A DNA stretch of 64,000 nucleotides, from positions 293,268-357,267 of the forward strand of contig NZ_VFID01000002.1 of NCBI RefSeq assembly GCF_006542425.1. Reading direction: 5' to 3'. Position 1 is the stretch's first letter; the number at the start of each line of letters is the position of its first letter. Made by a program: the position numbers and the translations under genes. Below the pieces are notes generated by a model that ran no database searches, had not been told where the DNA came from, and saw nothing but the letters and a program-made list of their open reading frames with translations. Shown here piece after piece: positions 41,647-50,488 of this stretch. Origin of the DNA: Pseudoxanthomonas sp. z9 (GTDB lineage Bacteria; Pseudomonadota; Gammaproteobacteria; Xanthomonadales; Xanthomonadaceae).

Positions 41647-42315
41647 TCACTTCCCGCCATCCATGTCTTCCTGATACTTCTTCGTCAGAAGTGAAGTCTC
41701 TATCCAGTTCACGCAGAGACGCACCAAGATTCTCAAATCAGTGACATCTTTAGTTGTCCACTTCCGCTCATAGTGCGTTTCGTCATTCCCAAGCCAAGTG
41801 GCGAGCTTTGCGCATTGTTTGATATTGGTATCCGTAACGTAGTTCTCAATACACTGCGCCAGCGTGCTAGAGCGAATACCTGTCGTCTTCTCTGGCTGAA
41901 GCAATGATGCGTAGTCTTTCACTAAGAACTCAAGCGCCTTTCTAAGACCAATTCCTACAAGTTGATCGAGAGAGCGGGCTTCAGCCTCAGCCACCTGCCC
42001 CATAATTTCGACAAACGTGGGCGAAGTCTCCGATATGGCGCCGGGGAAATCTGGACGTGTAGCTCTCTTTGGCGCAGATCCCTGAAATTCATAGGTCGTG
42101 CTTCTTACACTCGCGTAGTATGAAACAAACAACCCCATGCATTGTGAGCTCGGGCATCGATAGGCAATTTGAAGATGGTTGCTAGATATCTGAAGTGCGT
42201 AGACCCTGAGAGGATGCACATCCCGACCGCACAAAGGACAGTGACTTGCATCCGTGTTAATAAGAACAAAGGTTTCACTACCGCCAGCAGTCGCGACCTT
42301 GATCTGCAATGCCAT
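41647..42315 (-). CDS. DUF4145-type protein with zinc-ribbon N-terminus
   Basis: A 222-residue protein of lower GC content than the core. The N-terminal part has SHCPLCGRD and, 27 residues on, YRCPSSQC, a plausible zinc ribbon. The rest is helical, with RSLDQLVGIGLRKALEFLVKDYA and CAKLATWLGNDETHYERKW; the ALE and GNDETHYER-like blocks are what I recall of DUF4145 proteins, which often accompany restriction or defence genes, but here the neighbours are phage and toxin genes. Function unknown. It is convergent with the phage remnant and follows a small membrane-protein gene on the same strand. Confidence 0.65.
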   Translation of the reverse strand: MALQIKVATAGGSETFVLINTDASHCPLCGRDVHPLRVYALQISSNHLQIAYRCPSSQCMGLFVSYYASVRSTTYEFQGSAPKRATRPDFPGAISETSPTFVEIMGQVAEAEARSLDQLVGIGLRKALEFLVKDYASLLQPEKTTGIRSSTLAQCIENYVTDTNIKQCAKLATWLGNDETHYERKWTTKDVTDLRILVRLCVNWIETSLLTKKYQEDMDGGK

Positions 42316-42339
42316 CCTTAATCTCCCAAGACAAGCCGT

Positions 42340-42540
42340 CTATATGTTTTGGAGTAGGCGCGGAAAAACTACCAGCATAAAAAGAACCATGCCGCCGCCA
42401 AATACAAGATGTGCTGTCAGCTTTTGTAATCGCTTATTGGTGCCGCCAAACAGCTTGCCGGCGATGACGCCCAGCACCATGCAGATGACCATGGCTATCG
42501 CGAAGCCGTAGAAGGCCCGCGTCACGAAAGAAACGTCCAT
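42340..42540 (-). CDS. Small two-helix membrane protein
   Basis: A 66-residue protein with two hydrophobic segments, ARAFYGFAIAMVICMVLGVIA-like at residues 8-27 and LVFGGGMVLFMLVVFPRLL at 46-64, joined by a basic loop (NKRLQKLTAH). An AAGGGG ribosome binding site lies upstream. It sits between the DUF4145 gene and the immunity gene region on the minus strand. No family is recognised; it could serve RHS toxin immunity or secretion, but that is a guess from position. Confidence 0.5.
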   Translation of the reverse strand: MDVSFVTRAFYGFAIAMVICMVLGVIAGKLFGGTNKRLQKLTAHLVFGGGMVLFMLVVFPRLLQNI

Positions 42541-42598
42541 ATTGCCCCCTTGAATCCGCCGACTTGATATCACGTCGGCGGCCCAGTTTCAAAGGGTC

Positions 42599-42712
42599 TC
42601 AGAAATGCGGCTCGGGGGCGCTAATCACATTGCTGGTTTCCCCCACATCGGTCAGATTGCCTGGCAACGACATGCCCACCGGATTGCCCTGGACTTCCCT
42701 ACCCGGCTTCAT
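42599..42712 (-). CDS. Short frame of unknown status (possible gene tail)
   Basis: The 37-codon frame reads PGREVQGNPVGMSLPGNLTD in its middle and ends SAPEPHF. The frame remains open 18 codons further upstream without a start codon (…RKGFSYGKQTAIS), so it looks like the 3' remnant of a larger gene, perhaps a displaced toxin or carrier tail. The remainder of the 42541-42903 gap shows only a GC hairpin at 42557-42580. Confidence 0.25.
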   Translation of the reverse strand: MKPGREVQGNPVGMSLPGNLTDVGETSNVISAPEPHF

Positions 42713-42903
42713 CGCACTGATCGCCGTTTGTTTGCCGTATGAAAATCCCTTGCGATTAGCTCAACAACAAGCCTGTTTTCGATGCCCCCTGGCACCCGCC
42801 GGAAAATACTGCGATAAAAAACCTATCGCGCAATCCGTTATAACATGCAGCCCCTGCGAATCAATTCGACCAGTCGAATCCCCCCTCACATAGGCATAGG
42901 GAC

Positions 42904-43221
42904 TTAGACCGAACCTCGCCGAATTAGCCCTTTGACATCTTCATCGGCTTGTGTGCTGCGAAGAATATGCCCCCTAACGTCTGCCGCCATGATCTGATCC
43001 GGATCAAGGAACGACAGATTGACCAATTTCATCAGCACATCCTTGTCTGGCGCCTGCTTCAGCCACCAATGAAAGACTCCATTTCTATCATGCTCTGAAG
43101 AATCCTCGTGTCCAGGCACGTACATTCCTATGAGCTTATCCACAAGTTCCTCGGGCATTAGGTTGAATGTTTCCCACTCCTTGGGAAACTTCATAAGTCG
43201 GAGATAGTCATCCCTTGTCAT
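42904..43221 (-). CDS. Probable immunity protein of RHS-1
   Basis: A 105-residue acidic soluble protein starting MTRDDYLRLMKFPKEWETF and containing YVPGHEDSSEHDRNGVFHWWLK and SFLDPDQIMAADVRGHIL. The ATG at 43221 is two bases from the end of the RHS-1 gene, with GGGGGA nine bases upstream inside the RHS coding sequence. This arrangement (large RHS gene followed at once by a small acidic gene) is the hallmark of toxin-immunity pairs. The protein has no signal peptide, so the toxin probably acts in the cytoplasm. The immunity family is not recognised by name. Confidence 0.75.
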   Translation of the reverse strand: MTRDDYLRLMKFPKEWETFNLMPEELVDKLIGMYVPGHEDSSEHDRNGVFHWWLKQAPDKDVLMKLVNLSFLDPDQIMAADVRGHILRSTQADEDVKGLIRRGSV

Positions 43222-43223
43222 GA

Positions 43224-46200
43224 TCAATTCCCCCAAGGTGGTGGGCCGGCAGTTTCAATAAGTTCTGCACATTCAAGTGGATCCGACCTGCACGCATTGG
43301 TAAACGAGTCCGCACCAACCAGCGGCATCGACATAGCCTTAATTATGTACTTGCCGTACCTAAACACGGCGGCTTGCCTCGCTCGGATTAGGGATTTTTG
43401 ACCTCCGTTCAAGGCATCACACATCTTCCTCTGTTCCTTTGTCATCTTTCGTGCATCGGCCTCAGATAACGGCTTGAAATTCTCCGTATCGACTCTCGGT
43501 CCATCATTGCTGCCCAAATGCACATGCGGAGGGTCGTGCTCAGCACGGAACGTAGTGGCCTCAGGGCCAGGATTGGCATGAATGGATATCGGCACGCCTG
43601 GGATTTTGAGGTCGATCAGTCCGGATGGATCTATGAAACTAATTGGATTTCCGTGCACATAAGTATAGGTATTTACGCCCCCAACCAAACCAATTGGATC
43701 GCTCTGCGTATAACGTCCTAGTCGCGCATCATAGTAGCGATTGAGGTTGTACCAAAGATTTGTTTCCTGATCGTAGTATTGGCCCGGCAGCCCTACGTTC
43801 AATCCACCGATACTGTCCAGCGAGACCTTGCGGTCAAATGCGAAATTATTGGCCCTCCAAACGACCGCCTTGGCATTGTTGGTGACCAGTTCTGGGCGTC
43901 CCAGATGGTCAGCATGGAAGTAGTACACCTGGTTTGCGCGAACCATCCCGACGAGTTTTCCGTCGAACCAGAGATAGTTTGTCCAGACACTGGTATTGTC
44001 CTTGAGCTCAGCCAACAAGCTGCCTCCCGGTGCATGGACATAGCGATAGTTGCCGTGGCTTGGAGCCGACTTCCAGCTACGTTCATTGAAAGCGTTGTAG
44101 GCGTACGCTGTCGTTCCAGCCGGCAGGCTTACGGTCGTGTAGTTCGGCTCCGCTTGACTGATGGCCGTATTTCTCGACGCACTAATCAATCGATTGAACG
44201 GGTCGTAATTGTAGGTGGCGGTTGAGCCGCCCCACGACTGTGTCACGCGATTGCCGAGGCTGTCATGGGTGTACGCATGTGAGGTCATAGCATCGATGCG
44301 ATTACTGGCTGCGTTTACAGTCAAGCTCTCGTCCCATGTCCACACATGTCGATTCTTGTTGCCATTGGCATCGTAGTAGAAGTTCTGGTTCCCGGAAGGG
44401 GAGGTAAAATTGGTCAAGCGACCTAGACTGTCATAACCGAAGTTCTGAGTCAGATTGCTATTAACGGCATCCGCAATCTGGGTCACCTCATCGGCGCCGT
44501 TGTAGGAATAGTTCAGCTTCTGAACAATACTGTTTCCATTATAGGTCCCAAGCGAAGTCAGTCGACGGTCCTGATCGTACGTATAGGCTCGACGGAGCCC
44601 ATTTCCGTAGCCCCATGCATTGGGCGGACCGAACGGTTGATTCTCCGCGCCAAGCACGACATTGCTGACAGTTCCTCCAATGTTAACCGTCATTGTTTTC
44701 AAATGCCCGTCGGCATAGCCATACCCCACCGCCATGCCATTTGGATAGGTGATGGCAGTCGTCCGCCCCATCCCGTCGTAGTAAAAGCGTGTCGAATGGT
44801 CACTTTGCACACCGTTGGCTGTAGTGAGCTCACGGCGAGTCGCTACCCTACCTTCCGTTGTATAAGCGAAGTGGATGATGCTGCTTGCTCCATTAGCATT
44901 ACATAGCATTGCCTTGCCGTTGGTACACCAATCATAGCCGTAGGATATCGTCTGCCCGTTCGCGATGGTGCTTGTAAGGCGGCCAAGCGTGTCGTATCCA
45001 AGTGAGGTTGAAGCCCCATTGCTTCGCGTGAATTTTGTGCGCAGACCGGCAGCGTTGTACTCGGCGGTGGTAGTGCCTGTATCCGGACTGGTCTGCGCCC
45101 AAACCTGCCCGAATCCATCGTGGACATAGGTCGTATTTTTCCCGCGCGGGTCGGTAACCTTGACGAGATTTCCTACCGCGTCGTAATACAGATAGGTGTT
45201 TCCATTCAGCGCATCTTGCACGCGATTGTTTCGGCGCATCCTGTCGTAGAAGTAACGTGTTGTCCGTCCGGCGGAGACACGCGTGGCTAGGTCCCCATTG
45301 GCGTTGTAGGTATAACTAACCTGCTGTCCGTTATTACCTCGCCTAGCCTTGACAAACCCTCCCTCATCGTAGTCGGTGAAATTTTTGTAGCTTGTCGATG
45401 TGCCGACAAAATTGAGAACCTTACCAAGGTCTGGGTCGTATTCCTTGCCCCTGTAGATGGACTGAATTTCAAAGACAGTCACATTGCTAATCAGGTCATA
45501 GGTGTAGTTGACCCGCTCGGTCATCGTCTCATTTGTTGTTTCCGGCAACCCATCCTCATAGTCAGAAGTGCGGGACAGGTAGGTGCGGCGGTCCAGCGCA
45601 TCGTAGCCATACACCATTGCAGCACCATCCGGTGTCGTGAGTTTTATCAATCTCCCCCGGGCGTCATACGTGTAGGTCGTAGTCTGGGCGACACCTCCGA
45701 TAACGTCACTGCGGGTCAGCACTTGCCCGCCTGCGTCGTAAGTGAAGTCTGTGATGCTGCCATTCGGCCCCGCGATTCTCCCGACTAATCCCATCGCGTT
45801 GTAGCCGGAGTAGATGGTGGCATGTCCCAATGAATTGCTGACTGATATCAGATTTCCTGTGGCATTGAACTGATACGTCGTCTGGTCGCCGGTGCCTGCC
45901 ACCGGACCATCGATCACCATGGTCTGAACCATGCCATTGGCGTAAATGGCATAGCCATAAGAGGTAATGCGCTCCTGATTGGCGATCCCGGTGGCGCTGC
46001 GGTTGATTGTTTTCACAGACCGCAACAACCGGGCGGCAGAGTCACCGTCAGCGTAATAATCGTAGAGAGTTTCAGATATGAGCAGGTTAATTGACGCACC
46101 ATAGACCCGCACGGCGAGCAACCGCCCCTTCTTTGCCGGATCCCAGACGTATTGGGTTATCTGTTGCTGGTCAGTCTCGCCGGCAGGACCAATTCCAATA

Positions 46201-47594
46201 ATCTTCTGAGTCAGCCGGTTATCTGCGTCATAGGTATATTCGGTCTTGATGCCGAACGCATCCAACTCATAGTCAGTGTTCCCATTTGCATCATAAGCCG
46301 TGTACCGAGCGCCCACGGGGCACACTGCACTCGCGGGGCGTTCGGCCCCAATCACCTGCTTGCTCCCATTCAAATCCGCTATCTGATAGCGCGTGGTTTG
46401 CCCTAGCGGATTGGTCACGTCGGTGTACGTCGCACCATAGGCGAAGGTACTCCGTTCAACACCGCCTTCCAGCCCAGACGAGGCGGCACGACCATCAGCC
46501 TGGTACGCATAACGACTGTAACGCACGCCATTCACCGAAACGCCAGTGAGCCCCCCCGGTTGCGCAGTGTCCTCGTAGTGATAGGTTCGCGTCCCTAGCG
46601 TGTCCGGATACACCACACTGCTGAGGTATCCGCCGGTATTGTAGTTGTACGTATAGACCTTCCCATCAGGTGCGGTGATTGTCTTCACTTTCCCGGATGC
46701 CCAGGTCAGTTGGACCGCGCGGCCAGAAGAATGGGTAATGGTGGCAAGTTGATTGCTTGTGTTGTAGCTATAGGACAGTCCTACATTGCGTTCATCACGA
46801 ATCGTCAGCGGGCGGCCTTGCGCATCGTAGGTTTCGACCTGCTCACCATCGCGAGTCAGCAGCTTCCAGCCTGTTCCGTTGACAGTTAGCGCGTCGCCCT
46901 TGCTCGTCCGCCAAATGCCGGAAGCATCCTTGCTGAATACCCAGGCATAGCCATTGGTACGATTGGCATAAATCTTCGTCAGCGGATTCGTGCCTGGCGC
47001 ACAGGATGCCATGGCATCCAAACGCCCATGGCACTGGACTCCGCTGTAATCAAAACTCAGGGTGTACTCAAGGGTGGACGCCCATCGGCGGCCGAAAATA
47101 CCCGTTCTATCGAGGAATTTGTCATAAGTCCGCCCTACCACGAGTTGAACGCCCGCCTCCGGCAGGACGCCGAAGTCGAATTCGGGCAAGTACTTCTTTC
47201 CCGTCGCAATGCTGACCGGCCTGCCTGTACTTTGGGGAACAGAGGAATTTTCGTTGCAATCAATGAGCGAGGCCAACACCGCATCATTTCCCACAGCAAG
47301 GTCGGTGAGTGGCTCACGCCCCCCTACTATGGGTTCACGGCTGATGAGGGGTTCCCGGTCTCGAGAACCGGACAGAAACTCGAAATCTGAGGCCTCGTAC
47401 TCCCAGCGACAGTTCTCGCGAACCGCAGTGACCGTACAACTCGTGACACCACCGGGGCCGAGAGTACAACTCGCGCGCTCAGAATAATCGCATACTGGGC
47501 GCATTGCCCATGCGTCAACGCTGGTCGAAGCTAATAGGATGACCGCAAAAACGACTTGCAGAGCGGCACCCCAACATCCTGTTCTTGCCGTCAT
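43224..47594 (-). CDS. RHS-repeat polymorphic toxin, RHS-1
   Basis: A 1456-residue protein. A signal peptide (about residues 1-30) precedes a DUF6531-like entry (STGRPVSIATGKKYLPEFDF) and more than 20 RHS/YD repeats of the GxxxxxxYDxxGRL type. The core ends at the usual RYYDARLGRYTQSDPIGL, GGVNTYTYVHGNPISFIDPSGL. Beyond it the last 130 residues are variable: EHDPPHVHLGSNDGPRVD and a helical KQ/RK-rich tail, resembling RHS tips with an H-x-P-P-H-V-H motif whose activity is unknown. The core shell would enclose the toxin. ATG at 47594 follows GGGGAG by seven bases. Base composition is lower in GC than the left half of the window. Confidence 0.88.
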   Translation of the reverse strand: MTARTGCWGAALQVVFAVILLASTSVDAWAMRPVCDYSERASCTLGPGGVTSCTVTAVRENCRWEYEASDFEFLSGSRDREPLISREPIVGGREPLTDLAVGNDAVLASLIDCNENSSVPQSTGRPVSIATGKKYLPEFDFGVLPEAGVQLVVGRTYDKFLDRTGIFGRRWASTLEYTLSFDYSGVQCHGRLDAMASCAPGTNPLTKIYANRTNGYAWVFSKDASGIWRTSKGDALTVNGTGWKLLTRDGEQVETYDAQGRPLTIRDERNVGLSYSYNTSNQLATITHSSGRAVQLTWASGKVKTITAPDGKVYTYNYNTGGYLSSVVYPDTLGTRTYHYEDTAQPGGLTGVSVNGVRYSRYAYQADGRAASSGLEGGVERSTFAYGATYTDVTNPLGQTTRYQIADLNGSKQVIGAERPASAVCPVGARYTAYDANGNTDYELDAFGIKTEYTYDADNRLTQKIIGIGPAGETDQQQITQYVWDPAKKGRLLAVRVYGASINLLISETLYDYYADGDSAARLLRSVKTINRSATGIANQERITSYGYAIYANGMVQTMVIDGPVAGTGDQTTYQFNATGNLISVSNSLGHATIYSGYNAMGLVGRIAGPNGSITDFTYDAGGQVLTRSDVIGGVAQTTTYTYDARGRLIKLTTPDGAAMVYGYDALDRRTYLSRTSDYEDGLPETTNETMTERVNYTYDLISNVTVFEIQSIYRGKEYDPDLGKVLNFVGTSTSYKNFTDYDEGGFVKARRGNNGQQVSYTYNANGDLATRVSAGRTTRYFYDRMRRNNRVQDALNGNTYLYYDAVGNLVKVTDPRGKNTTYVHDGFGQVWAQTSPDTGTTTAEYNAAGLRTKFTRSNGASTSLGYDTLGRLTSTIANGQTISYGYDWCTNGKAMLCNANGASSIIHFAYTTEGRVATRRELTTANGVQSDHSTRFYYDGMGRTTAITYPNGMAVGYGYADGHLKTMTVNIGGTVSNVVLGAENQPFGPPNAWGYGNGLRRAYTYDQDRRLTSLGTYNGNSIVQKLNYSYNGADEVTQIADAVNSNLTQNFGYDSLGRLTNFTSPSGNQNFYYDANGNKNRHVWTWDESLTVNAASNRIDAMTSHAYTHDSLGNRVTQSWGGSTATYNYDPFNRLISASRNTAISQAEPNYTTVSLPAGTTAYAYNAFNERSWKSAPSHGNYRYVHAPGGSLLAELKDNTSVWTNYLWFDGKLVGMVRANQVYYFHADHLGRPELVTNNAKAVVWRANNFAFDRKVSLDSIGGLNVGLPGQYYDQETNLWYNLNRYYDARLGRYTQSDPIGLVGGVNTYTYVHGNPISFIDPSGLIDLKIPGVPISIHANPGPEATTFRAEHDPPHVHLGSNDGPRVDTENFKPLSEADARKMTKEQRKMCDALNGGQKSLIRARQAAVFRYGKYIIKAMSMPLVGADSFTNACRSDPLECAELIETAGPPPWGN

Positions 47595-47726
47595 ATCCAC
47601 ACTCCCCGTTGGCAGGCAGACGACAGGCTCGCAGCTACCGTCCCTGGCGGCGCAACGATTATCTTAGGGATGTTACTTTGTCAATAGGCGCAAACAGCCT
47701 GTGACTAGGGCTACATAGCGATTTGG

Positions 47727-47879
47727 CTAGCTCGAGGGGCCGCCCGCAATGGGAGGAATATCGGGTACTGCCCTGTCGCTGCCAGGCTCCATGCACCAGT
47801 AGACGCCATATGCGATGGCCAGAATTGCCACCGCAATAAGGGCACCTAGGGCAATCCGGCGTTGGGTCCTGAGCTTCAT
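47727..47879 (-). CDS. Very small membrane-anchored protein
   Basis: A 50-residue frame: MKLRTQRRIALGALIAVAIL (basic start then a hydrophobic helix), continuing to YGVYWCMEPGS and a Pro-rich end. Alternatively the helix is a signal anchor. AGGG lies at a suitable distance upstream of the ATG (47879). It stands upstream of RHS-1 on the same strand. Its size prevents family assignment. Confidence 0.45.
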   Translation of the reverse strand: MKLRTQRRIALGALIAVAILAIAYGVYWCMEPGSDRAVPDIPPIAGGPSS

Positions 47880-48770
47880 ATCTGTACCCTAGCGCCCTCC
47901 CGTTACCGTGGGGCACGGAAAGGGTTGGCATTACGTTTTGGCGTGAACTGCGTGCCTATTCAGTCCAGACTTAGTCCGGAACTACACAGGGCGCCCTCGA
48001 GGCGTTCCAGTGATCGTCGATGACGGATAGCCCTGTCGGACGGGCTTAGCGCGTGCCCCGCTGCGGTCGGGGCACCGACTTCGCACCGAACCCGCGTTAG
48101 GCCGCCATCAGCCAGAACATCCCCTGCCAATCTGGGGTCTCGTACCGGAAGCTCGCGAGCCATCTTCTGCGTGAGGGAGTGAAATCCTTGGGGATGACCT
48201 CCCCCCTCGAAGCAAGACGGCTGGACGGCCCACTCAGACAGGGTCCATTCTTAGGCGGCGTCGAATAGTATCCCGCCCCGCTCAGACGAGATCTCTGCCA
48301 AGGTCCCCTAGGTCCTACTCCATCCTGGCCAGCAGAATGACGTAGGCGGCGGCCTGGGAGTAGCTGGCCGGACCACGGCCATCCGTTCGTTTGTCTGGTT
48401 CTCGATGAGGCCGCGGACCAAAGGTCGTCGGATTCCGGGCCAGAGAGGACCGGGGGAGGCCGCCCCGCAGTTTCTTCTTCGGGCTGGTCTCACCTCCGTA
48501 CTGGCCCCGCTCCGGCAGCTCTCAATGCTCGACCTCGCGGCGGACATGTCGCAGGGGGCCCGCGACGAACCTTCGTGGTGCTCACTAGCCGTGCCAGACA
48601 CACATTGGCCCCTAGACATCGCCGAGCGGCTAGATCTCGGCTCGCGTCATATAACGGCAAGAACGACCCGTCGTAATCTCACCTTCGATCACACGCCCTA
48701 ATCGAAAACCAGGTAGGCAGCGCCTGATAAAAGAGATTTCTGACCAATGCTCTTTCGCCAGCACTACCTA
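47880..48770. other. Long stretch without a supported gene
   Basis: About 0.9 kb in which all six frames are broken or have the Arg/Ser-rich composition of non-coding translation. It may be decayed accessory DNA between the RHS-1 locus and the TonB-receptor remnant. I see no tRNA, repeat or clear promoter in it. Confidence 0.5.
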
Positions 48771-48794
48771 AAAAGAACCCGGCTCACGCCGGGT
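48771..48794 (-). terminator. Terminator of the TonB-receptor remnant
   Basis: Read on the minus strand: ACCCGGC, GTGA loop, GCCGGGT, then TCTTTTT. It lies 32 bp after the stop of the receptor fragment, so the original gene's 3' end is intact. Confidence 0.8.
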
Positions 48795-48825
48795 CCAAGG
48801 GGACTGCAAAGGACACTTCGGCAAA

Positions 48826-49098
48826 TCAGAAGGTAACCCGATAGTTGGCAAACACCTGCCGCCCCAGCGGGCTGTAAGCACGCCAGAAATAGGGATAGCT
48901 AATGAAGCTGTCATCGCGGGGATGCAGGTTGTTGAACACGTTGACGACGCTGAAGCCTATCGTGGCCTTGGGCGTGATCTTCTTCTGGACATCCAGATTC
49001 CACAGGAAGAACGGGGCGACGCGGGTGGACTCGTCCCAACTGGGCACGGAGCCGAAGCGATAGCCGTACACGTTGGTCCACCAGTCGTTCTTTTCCCA
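48826..49098 (-). pseudogene. 3' remnant of a TonB-dependent receptor
   Basis: About 90 codons of a TonB-dependent outer-membrane receptor. WEKNDWWTNVYGYRFGSVPS, FFLWNLDVQKKITPKATIGF, VVNVFNNLHPRDDS and the end QVFANYRVTF (final Phe, as required for BamA recognition) are the last beta-strands of such receptors. Upstream of the W at about 49098 the homologous frame is lost and joins sequence before the MFS stop codon, so the plug and most of the barrel are missing. It keeps its own terminator. A deletion or insertion has removed the 5' part. Confidence 0.75.
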
Positions 49099-49187
49099 GC
49101 GCCTGCAAGCGCAGCCGCTTTGATGGACGGAAACGGATCAAACGAAGAAGGCGACCGCTCAAGGCTCGTCTCCCTGATGCATGGCGT

Positions 49188-50399
49188 TCAGTCCACCCGG
49201 GACAATGAGGCGCGCGACGTCAGCAACGTCAGTCCGGCGCCGAGCAGTAGCACCGCGGCGCTCGCCACGAAGGTGCTGCGGTAGCCGCTGTGATCGAACA
49301 GCATGCCGCCCACGGTGGACCCCAGGGCAATGGCCAGTTGGATCACCGCCACCATCAGTCCACCGCCCGCCTCGGCATCATCCGGCAGTGCATTCGCGAT
49401 CCAGCTCCACCACCCCACCGGAGCCGCGGTGGCGAGGAGTCCCCACAGTGCCAGGGCGAAGGCGACGGGCCAGACCCACGCCCCCAGCGGAATCAGCGCC
49501 AATGCGATCACCGCCATCAGGACGGGAATGGCGATCAGGGTCCGGTAAAGGCCCTGCTTCAGCAGCACCCCGATGACGACGGTACCGACAAAGCCCGCCA
49601 GACCTATGCCCAGCAGGATGAGCGAGAGCGTGGGTACCTCCACGTGCGTCACCGTTTCCAGGAAAGGCCGCACGTAGGTGAACAGCGCGAACTGCCCCAT
49701 GAAGAACACACCACAGGCGGCCATGCCCAACGCCACCGCGCGGCGCTTGAACAGGCGAAACACATTGCCTGAGCCCTGCGCGCGCTCGGCCGTCATGTCC
49801 GGCAGGCTGCCCCATTGCCAGACCAGCGCGAGGGCCGCCACTGGAATCAGGCAGAGGAAAGCTCCGCGCCAACCGATGACCCCGCCCAGATAGCTGCCCA
49901 ATGGCGCGGCAATCACGGTCGCGAGCGCATTGCCGCCATTGAAGATGGCCAGGGCGCGTAGCACCTGGCTGGACGGCACCAGGCGCATCGCGGTCGCGGC
50001 CGACATCGACCAGAAGCCGCCGATGACCACGCCAATCAGCGCACGCCCCACCATGTAAGTGAGGTAGTTGGGCGCCAGCGCGACCACCGCACCGGAAACC
50101 GCCATCAATGCGGTCAGTCCAAGCAATAGGACTTTCCGGTTCGTGCTCCCCGCCAGCGCGGAAATGGACAGGCTGATGAGCACCGCGAACGCGCCGGAAA
50201 TGGCGATGCCGTATCCCGCCAGGCCCTCGCTGACACCCAGGTCGTTGGCCATGGGCGTCAGCAGGCTGACCGGCATGAACTCGGATGCGATCAGCGCGAA
50301 CACGCACAGCGTCATGGCGAATACCCCGCCCCAGTGGGCGGGCGCCGTGCTGCTTTGCTGTCGGGTTTCGTCCGCGGCGACGAGCGTTGGCGTTGACAT
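49188..50399 (-). CDS. MFS efflux transporter (DHA1 type)
   Basis: A 403-residue protein with 12 predicted helices. FALIASEFMPVSLLTPMANDLGVSEGLAGYGIAISGAFAVL is the first-helices block of DHA1 transporters such as SotB/YdhP, and RALIGVVIGGFWSMSAATAM carries motif B/C-like glycine patterns. It would export sugars, arabinose-like compounds or drugs by proton antiport. AGGAAAAAAGA precedes the ATG. It is the last gene of a three-gene operon (alcohol dehydrogenase, exported hydrolase-like protein, transporter) controlled by the divergent LysR gene. Confidence 0.87.
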   Translation of the reverse strand: MSTPTLVAADETRQQSSTAPAHWGGVFAMTLCVFALIASEFMPVSLLTPMANDLGVSEGLAGYGIAISGAFAVLISLSISALAGSTNRKVLLLGLTALMAVSGAVVALAPNYLTYMVGRALIGVVIGGFWSMSAATAMRLVPSSQVLRALAIFNGGNALATVIAAPLGSYLGGVIGWRGAFLCLIPVAALALVWQWGSLPDMTAERAQGSGNVFRLFKRRAVALGMAACGVFFMGQFALFTYVRPFLETVTHVEVPTLSLILLGIGLAGFVGTVVIGVLLKQGLYRTLIAIPVLMAVIALALIPLGAWVWPVAFALALWGLLATAAPVGWWSWIANALPDDAEAGGGLMVAVIQLAIALGSTVGGMLFDHSGYRSTFVASAAVLLLGAGLTLLTSRASLSRVD

Positions 50400-50488
50400 T
50401 CTTTTTTCCTGTACGCAAAAGGGGCCGCGCGCGTTGGAAGCACCGCGCGACCGAAGGGGCGGCAAGGCGACGCCGGGAGCTGTACCTG

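Noticed and set aside
42841..42899. tRNA-like TTCGAATCCC segment
   Set aside because: No cloverleaf can be drawn around it; anticodon and acceptor stems are missing.
47960..48701. Short frames in the 0.9-kb gap
   Set aside because: Frames on both strands are short, Arg/Ser-rich and without start signals; the region is described as empty.
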